From assembly GCA_940671915.1 (NCBI GenBank), contig CALNVZ010003426.1, positions 18,074,897 to 18,138,896 of the forward strand: 64,000 nt of DNA. The letters run 5' to 3'. A model generated the notes under the pieces. That model saw nothing but the letters and a program-made list of their open reading frames with translations. It had not been told where the DNA came from and made no database searches. This stretch comes from Paracentrotus lividus. Lineage: Eukaryota > Echinodermata > Echinoidea > Camarodonta > Echinidae. Each line of letters opens with the position of its first letter. Positions within the stretch are counted from its first letter, which is position 1. A program made the position numbers and the translations under genes. Below, piece after piece: positions 44,501 to 52,522 of this stretch.

Positions 44501-46338
44501 ACATTATGATTGTTAATGTCATATTACAGGTTTGGATATTCCTAAGCATGGTGAGCCTGCCTACCCTCTATCAAGCTACGGTAGCGGATGGGATGATGAT
44601 CTCGTCATCAATGCCATAAAAACACCACCGAGTAAGTCTCTCTTTCTCTTTCTTATCAGCGAGTAGTCACTCTTCATTCTTATAAATTTTAGAACCTTTT
44701 TTTTGTCCCGTATTTGTAACCTTTTAAGGTTCTTTAAAGAAACAGAAAGGGGTTCTAAACAGTTCTTTACAACAGCTCTTGGTTCTACAAGGAACCCTTT
44801 AATGTTTTTTTATACAACCTATGAGGTTCTTGACGGCGAGAAGAACCCTACAAGTTTTGTGTAGGTTGTATAAAGAACCTTAAAGGGTTCCTTGTAGAAC
44901 CGCAAACGGTTCTAAAGGACTGTTGAGAAACTTTTCTGCTTCTTTGAAGATCCTTTAAAGGTTCCGAACACGGGACAAAGAAAGGTTCTAAAATTTAGTC
45001 TGTGTGTAAACTGAGTGGACGTAGTAAATACTTCTTACGATCTGTTTCCGAACTTCATGGACTAGCTCGGTCGGATTTTCAAAAAATTGTTCAAAAAAAA
45101 TCGGGCGCCCATCTCGTCCTAAAATTTAACGGGGTGGCAACGTACCTGAAACGAGATGGACGTACTACAAACGAAATTGCCGTACTTAAATCGTTCTAAA
45201 GATGTGCTAGGACGTCTTACAAACGAGCATTGTATATTCATTATTCAAGTTCTAAAATTAAACGTAGTGACAACGTTCCTTAAACGGGTAGGACTTACTC
45301 TGAACGAGAAGGACGTACTACGAACATACGTTTCAATTTTTAAACAGAATGGCATGTCATAATTCCCGTCACACTGAGCTAGTTCTTACTGCGTTCTAGG
45401 TAGTTCTTGGTGAACGGGCTCAATCTGTTTACACACGGACTGAACGTAGTACAGACCTTTTAGAATCTAGTACAGACCTTTTACAATCTGTTTACGAACT
45501 TGGCGAACGGGCCCAAACGGAGAGAACGGAAAGGCATTCCGATTTTTTTGAACATGTTCAAAAAAATCGTACTGGCTTCAAGTTCTAAAATTAAACGTAG
45601 TGACAACGTTCCTTAAACGGGTAGGACTTACTCTGAACGAGAAGGACGTACTACGAACATGGTACCTAACTTTTATCATGCTGCGCATAGGCACTTTTAG
45701 TGACGGTTTGGACGTGCTACGAACGGTATAGAGTGAACGAGCCGTTTACTCGGTCTGAACTGGATAACAACGTATTGCGGATGCGATAAAGACGAAATTG
45801 ACGTAACGAGAACTATTTATGAACTGCCTAGTATCGTATTCAAGAAATTATTTTTCAAAGTTATAAGTTCCAACTCGACCAAAGCCCGTTCAGCAATTTT
45901 TTAAAGAACGGGCAAGAACGTTATAGAACGTTATAGAACGACCTCAGTGTGACGGCCCCTAAGGAATTTTGGGAAGCTAGAAACGCTATTTTAAGAGTTA
46001 ATACACCAACAATTTTTCGAAAACACAAACAAACTTAATGTTCCGAAAACCAGAGAAAAGGTGTCTTGGCTCACATATACAATTTATTTAGATATCAGTT
46101 TTCTATTCATTATCGTACTTATTACCTCATATATCCTATTATATTTTTAGGCTACATCACGGACAAGACAAATGGGCGAATGGGCAAGACAAATGGACAG
46201 ATGGAGAGGGCAAATGGACAAACAGACAGGGCAAATGGACATATGGACAGGAGTAATGATAACCAGGGTTTTAAATCGGACGAACCGGTTACAACTATCA
46301 ACTATGCCAACGAAAACAATGATGATACCCCTCTTTGA
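25835..46338 (+). CDS. AMT: Ammonium transporter (AMT/MEP/Rh superfamily, AMT type), complete
   Basis: Eleven exons (112, 90, 231, 101, 135, 231, 139, 98, 127, 102 and 188 bases) join in phase to 517 residues, the usual AMT size. The protein is an integral plasma-membrane channel-like transporter for ammonium or ammonia, trimeric in known family members. The family signature [10 protein letters not shown] holds the Asp and first pore His (D160 and H168 in bacterial AmtB). VHLGGGLWG holds the second pore His (H318). [10 protein letters not shown] and [13 protein letters not shown] are also typical. Hydrophobic segments fit about eleven membrane spans, with a polar C-terminal tail of about 100 residues. 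The ATG is supported by an in-frame TAA 36 bases upstream. The N-terminus lacks an obvious cleaved signal peptide. Introns are full of foldback elements. Confidence 0.95.
26884..27017. mobile_element. GTCGGA-family palindromic MITE, about 134 bp
   Basis: GGCATTTCATCAAAGGACTT and GTCGGACGTTTTATCCGACA on the left are mirrored by TGTCGGATAAAACGTCCGAC and CTTTGATGAAATG on the right. The internal sequence CAGTAGCTTATAACAG is shared, in reverse, with copies at 48204 and 61033. Confidence 0.8.
28846..29480 (+). mobile_element. Non-LTR retrotransposon 3' fragment (CR1/L2-like)
   Basis: Translation gives [35 protein letters not shown], then VE, a TGA stop and [11 protein letters not shown]. This is the carboxy-terminal tail that follows reverse transcriptase in CR1/L2-type LINEs, where a Trp normally precedes N-x-LP; here that codon is TGA. 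A 3' region ends in AATAAATGTAAAATAAATAA, typical of such 3' termini. 5'-truncated and dead. Confidence 0.75.
29601..30844. mobile_element. Foldback element, 1.24 kb, nearly complete palindrome
   Basis: Terminal repeats read CGTGTGTCTCAAAAA on the left and, reversed, CCGTGTGTCTAAAAA on the right, each flanked by TA. Arms stay complementary to a loop of about 30 bases near 30234, for example ATCAGTTTTCTTCGAAAGTT with AACTTTCGAAGAAAACTGAT. Arms differ at microsatellites (ACAC against GTGT). No transposase. The TA flanks suggest Tc1/mariner. Inside AMT intron 1. Confidence 0.85.
30940..30976. repeat. TA microsatellite followed by a T run
   Basis: About 20 bases of alternating TA run into about 17 T bases. 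Confidence 0.85.
31803..31945. repeat. Compound simple repeat (C run, TCAA, ATAA)
   Basis: A C run, an A run, repeats of TCAA, then several blocks of AAATA/ATAA. AT-rich sequence with no coding content, about 90 bases before AMT exon 2. Confidence 0.8.
32034..32123 (+). CDS. AMT: AMT coding exon 2
   Basis: Encodes [20 protein letters not shown] then [10 protein letters not shown], one of the best conserved AMT blocks (end of span 1 and following loop). Acceptor GCTTTCAG, donor GTGAGT; phases 1 in, 1 out. Confidence 0.96.
32311..32680 (-). pseudogene. Retroelement-like coding fragment interrupted only by TGA codons
   Basis: One minus-strand frame runs about 120 codons with three stops, all TGA, at SV-stop-QLF, AL-stop-IATHK and [14 protein letters not shown]. 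The sequence [17 protein letters not shown] has the C-x2-C-x-C spacing of the zinc-binding tail found after reverse transcriptase in many non-LTR retrotransposons, where these Trp positions are common. The assignment is tentative. It could also be an unrelated dead gene. It lies inside AMT intron 2, antisense to AMT. Confidence 0.45.
32958..34030. mobile_element. Foldback element with internal tandem units, about 1.07 kb
   Basis: Outer arms TATAAACCCCTCCCAAAAAG and the reverse form ending TTGGAGGGGTTTATA define a large palindrome filling most of AMT intron 2. Within the left arm a roughly 210-bp unit recurs about three times (TTTTATTGATGTCCTATTTG near 33077, related copies near 33283 and 33482); inverted counterparts such as TGCATTTTGCAACATTTGAC lie on the right. 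The right end runs into a TA microsatellite (34027-34068). No coding capacity. Confidence 0.75.
34345..34575 (+). CDS. AMT: AMT coding exon 3
   Basis: Encodes [20 protein letters not shown], an extracellular-type loop with [13 protein letters not shown], then [20 protein letters not shown] and [15 protein letters not shown]. The FVFAATA stretch carries a Phe in the region of the AmtB pore gate. Phases 1 in, 1 out; donor GTAAGG. Confidence 0.96.
34588..35150. repeat. GAT/ATG triplet microsatellite, about 560 bp
   Basis: Starts about 12 bases after the exon 3 donor site. The first 230 bases are nearly pure GATGAT with GGT variants; the rest decays into GATGGTGAT-type imperfect repeats. It produces long artefactual Met, Ile or His runs in all frames; none is coding. 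Confidence 0.9.
35370..35470 (+). CDS. AMT: AMT coding exon 4
   Basis: Encodes [20 protein letters not shown] then [14 protein letters not shown]. The THWAW block contains the conserved Trp of the external ammonium-binding vestibule region (W148 in AmtB). Acceptor TTCCGTTAG, donor GTAGGA; ends phase 0. Confidence 0.95.
35951..36170. mobile_element. GAGACGTCTC-family dispersed repeat, copy 1
   Basis: Contains several GAGACGTCTC palindromes or close variants, plus AAGACGGGTTTGAGAC and GAGACATCTCATGAGAC. It shares order and motifs with 43711-43872 and, reversed, 54990-55190. In AMT intron 4. Confidence 0.6.
36243..36377 (+). CDS. AMT: AMT coding exon 5 (AMT signature)
   Basis: Encodes [20 protein letters not shown] then [20 protein letters not shown] and GHTVP. 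This is the PROSITE-type AMT signature region: Asp for substrate recruitment and the first of the twin pore histidines. Acceptor CTAAAG, donor GTAAGT; phase 0 both ends. Confidence 0.97.
36640..39800. repeat. Higher-order repeat in AMT intron 5
   Basis: A block containing GCGAGCGCGAAGCGCGA, then GAAAATTTTGCTATGTA, preceded by GCGTTCCTCAGGAACACAAT and GTAATAACTCATTGG, recurs near 36672 (partial), 37053, 37472, 38191 and 39700. Between blocks are lines of GGCGCCCC, TAAGTTTAAGCTCAATTTGG type. The unit is roughly 400-700 bp and diverged. One block is split by the foldback at 38228. Confidence 0.75.
38228..39228. mobile_element. Foldback element, 1.0 kb, inserted at TA
   Basis: Termini CACTGTTCGTCATAAAGGTG and, reversed, CACTGTCCGTCATAAAGGTG, flanked by TA (38226-38227 and 39229-39230). 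The arms are complementary, with divergence, to a centre near 38729. The host repeat unit reads CTATGTA before and TATACAGACC after; an uninterrupted paralogue at about 39729 reads CTATGTACATACGAACC, an empty site. No transposase. Tc1/mariner-like by target site. Confidence 0.85.
39840..40440. repeat. Minisatellite of about 28-32 bp (GGCGCCCC units)
   Basis: About twenty head-to-tail units of AAGGTCGATTTGGCGCCCCT with AAATTT variants. Continuous and imperfect; an expanded form of the spacer motif seen from 36430 onward. Confidence 0.85.
40441..40640. repeat. Homopyrimidine tract, about 190 bases
   Basis: The plus strand is almost wholly C and T (CTCTCTCTCT, long T runs, CCCTT blocks). It directly follows the minisatellite and precedes a G/C-rich GGGGGGCCCGGGCCC. 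The apparent Lys/Arg/Glu-rich reverse frames are artefacts. Confidence 0.9.
41237..41467 (+). CDS. AMT: AMT coding exon 6
   Basis: Encodes [20 protein letters not shown], the loop [20 protein letters not shown], and [20 protein letters not shown] then [22 protein letters not shown] is a hallmark of AMT span 6. Phase 0 both ends; acceptor CACATCAG, donor GTTAGT. Confidence 0.96.
42129..42267 (+). CDS. AMT: AMT coding exon 7
   Basis: Encodes [20 protein letters not shown] then [20 protein letters not shown] and PLDAIA. VDDPLDA and the following VH are conserved around the second pore His. Acceptor TATTTCAG, donor GTTAAG; phase 1 at its end. Confidence 0.95.
42318..42462. mobile_element. Palindromic MITE in AMT intron 7
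   Basis: The left end GGGCCCTGTTGCACAAAACTT pattern (GTTGCACAAAACTT) is mirrored by AAGTTTTATGCAAC at the right, about 145 bp apart. No coding capacity. The remainder of the intron is T-rich without recognisable features. Confidence 0.6.
43149..43246 (+). CDS. AMT: AMT coding exon 8 (second pore histidine)
   Basis: Encodes [20 protein letters not shown] then [13 protein letters not shown]. The His of VHLGGG corresponds to the second twin His of the pore. Acceptor ATTAACAG, donor GTAAAT; phases 1 in, 0 out. Confidence 0.95.
43261..43543. repeat. Pyrimidine/T-rich tract ending in a G run
   Basis: CTT repeats, long T runs and TTTATTTC blocks, then about ten G. AMT intron 8, directly after exon 8. 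Not coding despite long open frames in three registers. Confidence 0.85.
43711..43872. mobile_element. GAGACGTCTC-family dispersed repeat, copy 2
   Basis: Carries GAAGACGTCTCCTGGGTCTC, GGCGTCTCATGAATCGC and GTCGCGGAGACGTCTCCG in the same order as 35951-36170. Confidence 0.6.
43966..44092 (+). CDS. AMT: AMT coding exon 9
   Basis: Encodes [20 protein letters not shown] then [20 protein letters not shown] and VK, the last membrane span and the start of the cytosolic tail ([12 protein letters not shown] is conserved). Acceptor CATTGCAG, donor GTAAAC. Confidence 0.95.
44530..44631 (+). CDS. AMT: AMT coding exon 10
   Basis: Encodes [20 protein letters not shown] then [27 protein letters not shown] is the conserved C-terminal segment that, in plant and bacterial AMTs, takes part in allosteric gating between subunits. 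Phases 1 in, 1 out. Confidence 0.95.
44684..44997. mobile_element. Palindromic element, about 314 bp
   Basis: TAAATTTTAGAACCTTTTTT at the left and GGTTCTAAAATTTA at the right, with arms rich in AAGGTTCTTTAAAG-type blocks (GGTTCCTTGTAGAACC, GGTTCTACAAGGAACC). AMT intron 10. Confidence 0.75.
45001..45960. mobile_element. Complex inverted/tandem repeat element in AMT intron 10
   Basis: CCGTCACACTGAGCTAGTTC near 45364 is mirrored by CGACCTCAGTGTGACGG near 45957, giving an approximately 590-bp inverted-repeat element. A 60-bp block with ACGTAGTGACAACGTTCCTT and GAACGAGAAGGACGTACTAC occurs at 45262 and again at 45592, and 45001-45360 is a diverged version of 45425-45670. Confidence 0.6.
46151..46338 (+). 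CDS. AMT: AMT coding exon 11 and stop
   Basis: Encodes the end of the cytosolic tail, starting [13 protein letters not shown] and ending [12 protein letters not shown] before TGA. Residues from TNGRMGK on form four 7-residue repeats encoded by four 21-bp tandem units (46168-46251). Acceptor TATTTTTAG; splice phase fits exon 10. This tail is probably lineage-specific and disordered. Confidence 0.88.
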
Positions 46339-46862
46339 ATAATTAAAGTATAGTCCAAAAAAGTTCTTAATTAAAGAAAATACGAACCAACAGCCTTGTA
46401 TAGCACCACCTCAAGTCCTAAACTACTCAAATCTGCCCCGATTCCTAACCCATAATGCAACATTCTGAGCAGTGTAGTCTTATAATAGAGACCTACTTGA
46501 ATTATAAATTACTTTATTCACTACTTAATACATTCAGACCGCAATGATTATGTTGCCAAGTAGCAAACCAAGTACTTTTCCCATCAAAACATTTTAGTTT
46601 CCCTATACAAATAAAATTATAAGCTTATTTATACACTTTTTGATCAGTAGTTCTCCCAAAAGGTATATCCTAAGACTAGCAATTTATAACACAGAGAAAA
46701 GGAGAGGTTTGGTCAGTTCGTTTTCGCTTTAAAACTGTGTTTTGTACTATAACTTTTAATATTATTGTTGTAATTACAAGCAGGATGATTTGGCCGGGTG
46801 CCTAGGGGCTTTCATAACCAAAACACGAATGATTAGCTGTACAATTAAGGTGCCTATATCTA

Positions 46863-47497
46863 CAGTGTGTCCCAAAAAGAACTATACACTTTTGAAATGG
46901 CTACCAAATTAAAAATATATGATTCTAGCTGAAAAGGTTTAGATGTATATAAAGCTCATATCCTCAACTATTATTATGACACAAAAAGTTCCGAAAATAC
47001 CCCATGCTTCAGTGAGTAATGCCCACTTTTGTAAAGGACATAAAAATATGCCTGCGCAGGAATTCACTATTCATTTTGCACCTGGTTATGGAACGCCATG
47101 AAGGAGTCAAAATTAATGATGGAATCGATCGGCAAACAAAGAAAAAATGAATTGAAGTTAAAGCATAACATTTTTGCATAATATTAATTGTTTTTTCTGA
47201 CTTTTGGTTTATCTTTGACTCTGTTGGCTGATTTATTCCATCGTTAATTTTGACTCATTCATGGCGTTCCATAACCAGGTGCAAAATGAATAGTGAATTC
47301 CTGCGCAGGCTAATTTTTGTGTCCTTTACAAAAGTGGGCATTACTCACTGAAGCATGAATAATTTTCGGAAATTTTGGTGTCATAATGATAGTTGAGGAT
47401 ACGAGTCTTATATACATACAAACCTTTTATCCAAGAATCTTATATTTTCTATTTGGTAGCCATTTCAAAAGTGTATAGTTCTTTTTGGGACACACTG
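46863..47497. mobile_element. Foldback element, 635 bp, TA-flanked
   Basis: Termini CAGTGTGTCCCAAAAAGAAC and reversed equivalent, flanked by TA. Arms share GAAATGGCTACCAAATT, CCTGCGCAGGAATTCACTAT and CATGGCGTTCCATAACCAGG with their mirror. Related in terminus and in a CCTGCGCAGG core to the 1.24-kb element at 29601. It lies 525 bases past the AMT stop and might be in its 3' UTR. Confidence 0.85.
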
Positions 47498-48203
47498 TAT
47501 AGTAATGCACTATTAATTTGTGCTTAGCATGTTTTCAATATAGCTCAATGGATAGCACAAAATATTGTTCAAGTGGAATCACTTTATTAAGTTTTTAAAC
47601 ATGATTATGGTGCATAAATGGTAGACATATTATATGACTTGATAATTATGTAAAAATATGCTGTACTTTTATTTTTACCAATAATGGATTCGTAGAAATT
47701 GTTTTTGTGTATGTTTCCATTTACGTTTCAAATTAGCGTTGTAACAAAGAAAAGGAAAAACAAAATCATTCTGTATACTATTTTAATTTGTGAGAATTGC
47801 TCTGCATCTGGTATTTTTTATTTATTTTGTTTAATCTATGACATTCCCCTGTGAGTTTTACCTAACATTAGCTGCGATATTGCCAAGGCCTTTTTAGCTT
47901 GCTGTAATAAATCGCATATAAAAAAAAGTAATCCATTTTCAGAGGGCCCATATTCCAAGCTCATTTGTTTTTACTGTTTATATGATATTAAAGACAAATT
48001 CACCACCTTTCAAATTGTACATTTATTGAATCATAAATGTAAAGCATAATTGAGTAAATTGCAAATGGATATGACAGGTACAGAATCCTTTTTTTTTTTC
48101 CTTCAAGTTTTAAGAAAATGAAACAAGCAAATGCTGTCCTTGTTGTCCGAGAGCATTGAACAGTATTGCGTGCGATGATATGCGACTCCTTTGAACATGC
48201 TCC

Positions 48204-48344
48204 TGGGGAGCGTTTCATGAAAGGACTTGTCGGACGTTTTATCCGACAAACTGTTATAAGCTACTGAAATGCTTGCATCTGATTGGCTGAGAGCAAATTT
48301 GTCGGATAAAATGTCTGACAAGTCCTTTGATGAAATGCCCTCCT
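48204..48344. mobile_element. GTCGGA-family palindromic MITE, about 140 bp
   Basis: GTTTCATGAAAGGACTTGTC and GGACGTTTTATCCGACAAAC mirrored by GTCGGATAAAATGTCTGACA and AGTCCTTTGATGAAATG. Opposite orientation to the copy at 26884. Confidence 0.8.
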
Positions 48345-48529
48345 GATCCTTTGGCAAAAAATTGGAAAATGGATTTTGTACCTGTCACCTTCCTTTGCAA
48401 TTTATTCGCTGATGCGTACATGATTCAAGAAAGGTATCATTGTCAAAGTGGGGAGTTCGTCTTCATCTATATGATAGAAATAAATGTCCAAAATATATGA
48501 GCTGTAAACATGCCCCCTTAAAAAATGGA

Positions 48530-48553
48530 ATACCCTTTTTTCGATACGCACTG
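48530..48553. mobile_element. Right terminus of a CAGTGCGTATC-type element
   Basis: ATACCCTTTTTTCGATACGC ends in CACTG followed by TA. In reverse it reads CAGTGCGTATCGAAAAAAGG, matching the terminus at 63532. The left end was not found. Confidence 0.4.
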
Positions 48554-49339
48554 TATATGTTTCTTTTTCTGTTCATTTTACTTGCTGTTCGTTAATGGAA
48601 TATTTTCTTGTAGACAACATGAGGCTGAAAGAGGATAACAAGAAAAATTCATCAAGATATGAAAATCAGTGAGAGTTAACTTGCCTGCACGTTTATTAGG
48701 TTAATGCACCAACTTGTATTACTAGTATGCAAAAGTTACTGTCTTTTTTATATCTATTTGGAGAGCAATAACTCTCAAATACAACACTCTAGGAAAAACA
48801 AAGGGTCACACTTACGCAATTCAGGGTCTATAGGCACCTTATCGCACTGATTGAGGCGGAATTATGTATGACCCTATATGATTAACTCCTTATGGTGTAA
48901 ATTTGACCTTTCATATACTCTTCTGAAACGAAGGTAATTCTGAAAGCAACTTTTACCCTCCACAAGCTTGAAAATAAACTGTTGATTGAATTATAGTATA
49001 CCTTTTCTCTTCTTATTCATCCTATTGTATTCTAACTTTTTATCCTTATGTATTTTTAAAAAACTTTTATTTTGTAAATGTACTATTTATATATGTCTAT
49101 TTTTCTATTGTTACATTGTGCATTGATGTTTTTATCGCGAATGTATTCACATATAGTTTTGCTCAAGTTTTGTACTTTTGCGTAACCTTTTAGGCTGTCA
49201 TACGCGGATATATAAAAAATAGAAAGTTGGAAAAGTAAAATTAAACTATAATTAGGTTTTTATTTAGAATTTTCTTTCAATATCACATCGGAGGTAAAAA
49301 TGAATTTCTAAAAATACCAAATTATCGATCAGATTCAAA

Positions 49340-49735
49340 CAAGGACATGTTCATCTTCTTCTATGCAAATTATTCATGGCCCAAGAACCAAAACTCGATA
49401 TCGCGACCGTGCATTTTCATGTATTGCCCCTACTCTATGGACTAAACTCCCACTCCACATTCAAAATGCTCCGTCTGTTGATTCATTCAAAATCCTTCTC
49501 AAAACTCACCTTTTTAAACTGTAATGTATAACGTACACACTGTATGATTCTGGAGGCGCACACCAGTAGTAGTATAAATTATTTTCATTGACTTTATTTT
49601 ATTATGTATAATATTATGTTTAGATTGAAATATGTTATTATTTGATTTAAGCCGAACAACAGAGCGCTTAGAAACACCATTATGAAGCGCTATATCAATG
49701 AAATTATTATTATTATCATTATCATTAATAATATT
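49340..49735 (+). mobile_element. Non-LTR retrotransposon 3' fragment
   Basis: Reads HGPRTKTRYRDRAFSCIAPT then LWTKLPLHIQNAPSVDSFKI and LLKTHLFKL-stop: the usual tail after reverse transcriptase in CR1/L2-type elements, with the LW-x-KLP motif intact. It ends after GCGCTATATCAATG in ATTATT and ATC triplets, the expected 3' terminus. Confidence 0.8.
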
Positions 49736-50451
49736 AATAAACAGATGTGTCCAGTACTCAGGCTCATGATGGTCGTGCTTAAATTTTCCTTGGCAAAAAA
49801 TGTTGGTAAGACATTAATCTATTATACTTCGTTAATCTTTGATATTGTTCAATGTATTCTTACATACTGTGCATTTAGAGGATATAGAGATGAATACGTT
49901 TTCAATGTTTAACAAGTAATAGTTTGGTCATTATGCTGTATACTTGCTGTCTGATATTTCACAAATTAAATTGCGAAAAAGTCAACTTAAAAACATTTTT
50001 ATTCGTTTTTATTCTCTTGCTCTTTCTTGGATTTTATATACATGTGTATTATGTTGTTTTTATTCCGACAAAAAGACTAGAAAAGTACGAAACTAGAGTA
50101 ACTTTTGAAATTTTTCAATTGAATTTCTTGATGACGACAGCGATGATTTAAGCTTCAGATTCAGATTTATTTATTTCCGATTAGACTCATAAGTTTATAA
50201 CATTCAAACATCAACAGATATACAATAACACATTGAAATATGGAATCCTAGCGAAAACAAGAACTGAATAATAAAAAATTGGCATTGGTAAGGTAAAGTA
50301 AAATAGGGTCCTAGAGGGATTTGTAAAAAAAAAAAAAAAAAAAAAAAGGAAAGCTTGTTACATAATTACACAAGCCCTGTGACTCTTCTTTGTTACTTAA
50401 ATAACCTTGAAAGCTAAGGGGTTTTCTGGGACGGACATCGACATAAGCTCT

Positions 50452-50517
50452 TGCCATATCTCAGTCAGTAGAGCACATGTCTAGCCATCAAGAGGTCTCG
50501 GGTTCAAATCCAGGTGG
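50452..50517 (+). pseudogene. tRNA-like sequence or SINE head
   Basis: ATCTCAGTCAGTAGAGC resembles a D-arm with Pol III A box, and GGGTTCAAATCC a B box and T loop, at tRNA spacing. Anticodon and T stems are poorly paired, so this is a tRNA-derived SINE or decayed tRNA and not a working gene. Confidence 0.5.
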
Positions 50518-51024
50518 AATCACATTCCTTTCTTTGCTTATTTCTTCATATTGTATAACGTATTACTTGAATACCATTACATAATTATGGTTAAAGGAAA
50601 TAACAGTAAAACTCATAAAATGGAATACAATGTATTAGAATAAGAGCAAGACAAAAGCAATATAATACAAAACCCGAAAGTTTAAAGCAGGAGTAATACG
50701 ATAAATGTAGTGATGGGGTGAGGGGAAAAAAAGGAAGGATAGCACATAAAACAATGAGCCTTGCGGGACCCCACATCTTCTTTTCATTTTTGTGACACTA
50801 TTTTTCTACACTGAAAATAATAAATTGTCAGTCTAACTTCCAGATAGTTTTTAAACCATGTCAAGGGAAGACCCCTTATACCATAGTGAGAGAGTTTCTG
50901 TATTAGTAGCTCAAGTATGTTAAAGGAAACCAATACCCAAGGAAATAATCATTTTTGTAGGAAAGAGCACAAAAGAGAGGAGCAATTGAAAAAAAAAGTT
51001 TCATGAAAATCGGTTAACAAATAA

Positions 51025-51693
51025 TAATCTACATTTAGCAATATTTAGCGGAAATTCTATGCCGTATCCCGTTACTAATCTAATCCTTTAAAGGAAACCG
51101 ATACCCAACAAAATGTAGGGCCTAGAGAAAAAAAAAAGAAACGAAAATGAGAGGAGCAATTTGAAAAATTGGTCATAAAAAAAAGAGTTATCGAAGTTTT
51201 AAAACTCTCGAATTACTTTCTATGGGTATCCTCAAATTGGCCGATTTTATGGACAACTCTCCATTTGTTTTGTACACAAATTTTCAGACTTTTCCCATTC
51301 TCTTTCAAAATATGTATTAGTTCCTTCTGAGCTCGACATAAGTCATGGGAAAATATATTTCACATCATATATGTTGAGCTCAGACGGAGGTAAAATATAT
51401 TTTGAAAGATAATGGGGAAAATCTGAAAATTTGTGTACAAAACAAAATAATGGAGAGTTGTCCATAAGCAATATTGCCAATTTGAGGATGCCCATAGAAA
51501 GTAAATCGAGACTTTTCAAACTTCCATAACTTTTTTATTTTATGACCAATTTTTTAAATTGCTCCTCTCATTTTCGTTTCTTTTTTTTTCTCTAGGCCCT
51601 ATATTTTGTTGGGTATCGGTTTCCTTTAAAGGATTAGATTAGTAACGGGGTACGGCATAGAATTTCCGCTGAATATTGCTAACTGTAGATTTT
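51025..51693. mobile_element. Palindromic element, about 670 bp
   Basis: AATCTACATTTAGCAATATT and CCGTTACTAATCTAATCCTT are mirrored by AAGGATTAGATTAGTAACGG and AGCAATATTGCC-type sequence on the right. The arms are close to complementary up to a centre near 51360. A diverged half copy, GGAAACCAATACCCAA, sits just outside at 50922-51000. No coding capacity. Confidence 0.8.
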
Positions 51694-51789
51694 TATCATG
51701 ACGGATATAATCATAATTATTATGAATGATATCGCCGTAAAAACTAAAAAATAACAACAGCAATATGTACCGCTGCAACTAATAAAATA

Positions 51790-51850
51790 TATTAGCTGAG
51801 AATTGTGTGACGTTCCTTTTAAAGGTACGTCACACAATTCTCAGCTAATA
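51790..51850. repeat. Perfect-arm palindrome, 61 bp
   Basis: TATTAGCTGAGAATTGTGTG and CACACAATTCTCAGCTAATA form 23-bp perfect arms with a 15-base loop containing CCTTTTAAAGG. Confidence 0.85.
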
Positions 51851-52279
51851 TCTTTTAATAGATGCATTAAATTAATGAATTCCGTCGAATGTGTTTTTGT
51901 CCTAGGGGGAAACAATAAAGGTCAAACTCAGCGATACGCTCACTCACTGTACCCCGCGCACACTAGCTGGCAAGCGTTAAAACCAGAGCTACACTTCTGT
52001 TTTGTACTACGGGAAAACGGATTTCATATTGTATTCACATGTGTATGCTGGTACTTGAGGTCAAAAAGGCGATGCCTCCTCCGTCAAGAAAAACAAGATT
52101 TCTTTTTTTTTTTTTAATAGAAATTGCTCAAGTAAACGACATTATATTCAAAATTGGTAATCTAAGAACGTTATATGTACTTAATTTTTATTCCAGCTAA
52201 ATAAAAGGTACCTAGATATCCAAAGCGCCGTATCTCATTCCTCCGATTACAAAGTCCGTTACGGCATGACAGTTTATGT

Positions 52280-52522
52280 TTATGATTTACATATGTACGG
52301 AAAATACGGGTGCTGCTCACAACTGATATCGCCCCATGATGGTCCAGGTGCATCCATGCGTGACATAAAAGCACAGTACTCGTTCCCGTTTCGATTGTTC
52401 GGCTCGTCCGGTCCCCACAAGTTGAAGTCAAAGGGTGTCCCATCAGTCCACACGAATGGTTCCGAGTCGTCTTGATTCGGCTTCATGAGTCCAATCCATA
52501 GTTCACTGAACCAAGAAGCAGG
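52280..52522 (-). CDS. Lectin gene last exon: second half of C-type lectin domain
   Basis: Starts PASWFSELWIGLMKPNQDDS after acceptor GATCCAG, through VWTDGTPFDFNLWGPDEPNN to SWGDISCEQHPYFPYICKS and TAA. Conserved: WIGL, W-x-D-G, EPN, the Cys of EYC and the final two Cys. Phase 0 at its start. Confidence 0.9.
   Translation of the reverse strand, partial: PASWFSELWIGLMKPNQDDSEPFVWTDGTPFDFNLWGPDEPNNRNGNEYCAFMSRMDAPGPSWGDISCEQHPYFPYICKS

Noticed and set aside
45156..45362. Overlapping 65-68-residue frames rich in Leu/Lys
   Set aside because: They lie in a duplicated inverted-repeat element, and the homologous block at 45592 does not keep the frame.
34345..46338. Possibility that this is an Rh glycoprotein
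   Set aside because: Exons 2, 5 and 6 carry AMT-type blocks ([32 protein letters not shown]) instead of Rh-type sequence.
50452..50517. Functional tRNA gene
   Set aside because: The A and B boxes are present but acceptor, anticodon and T stems do not pair well; kept only as tRNA-like.
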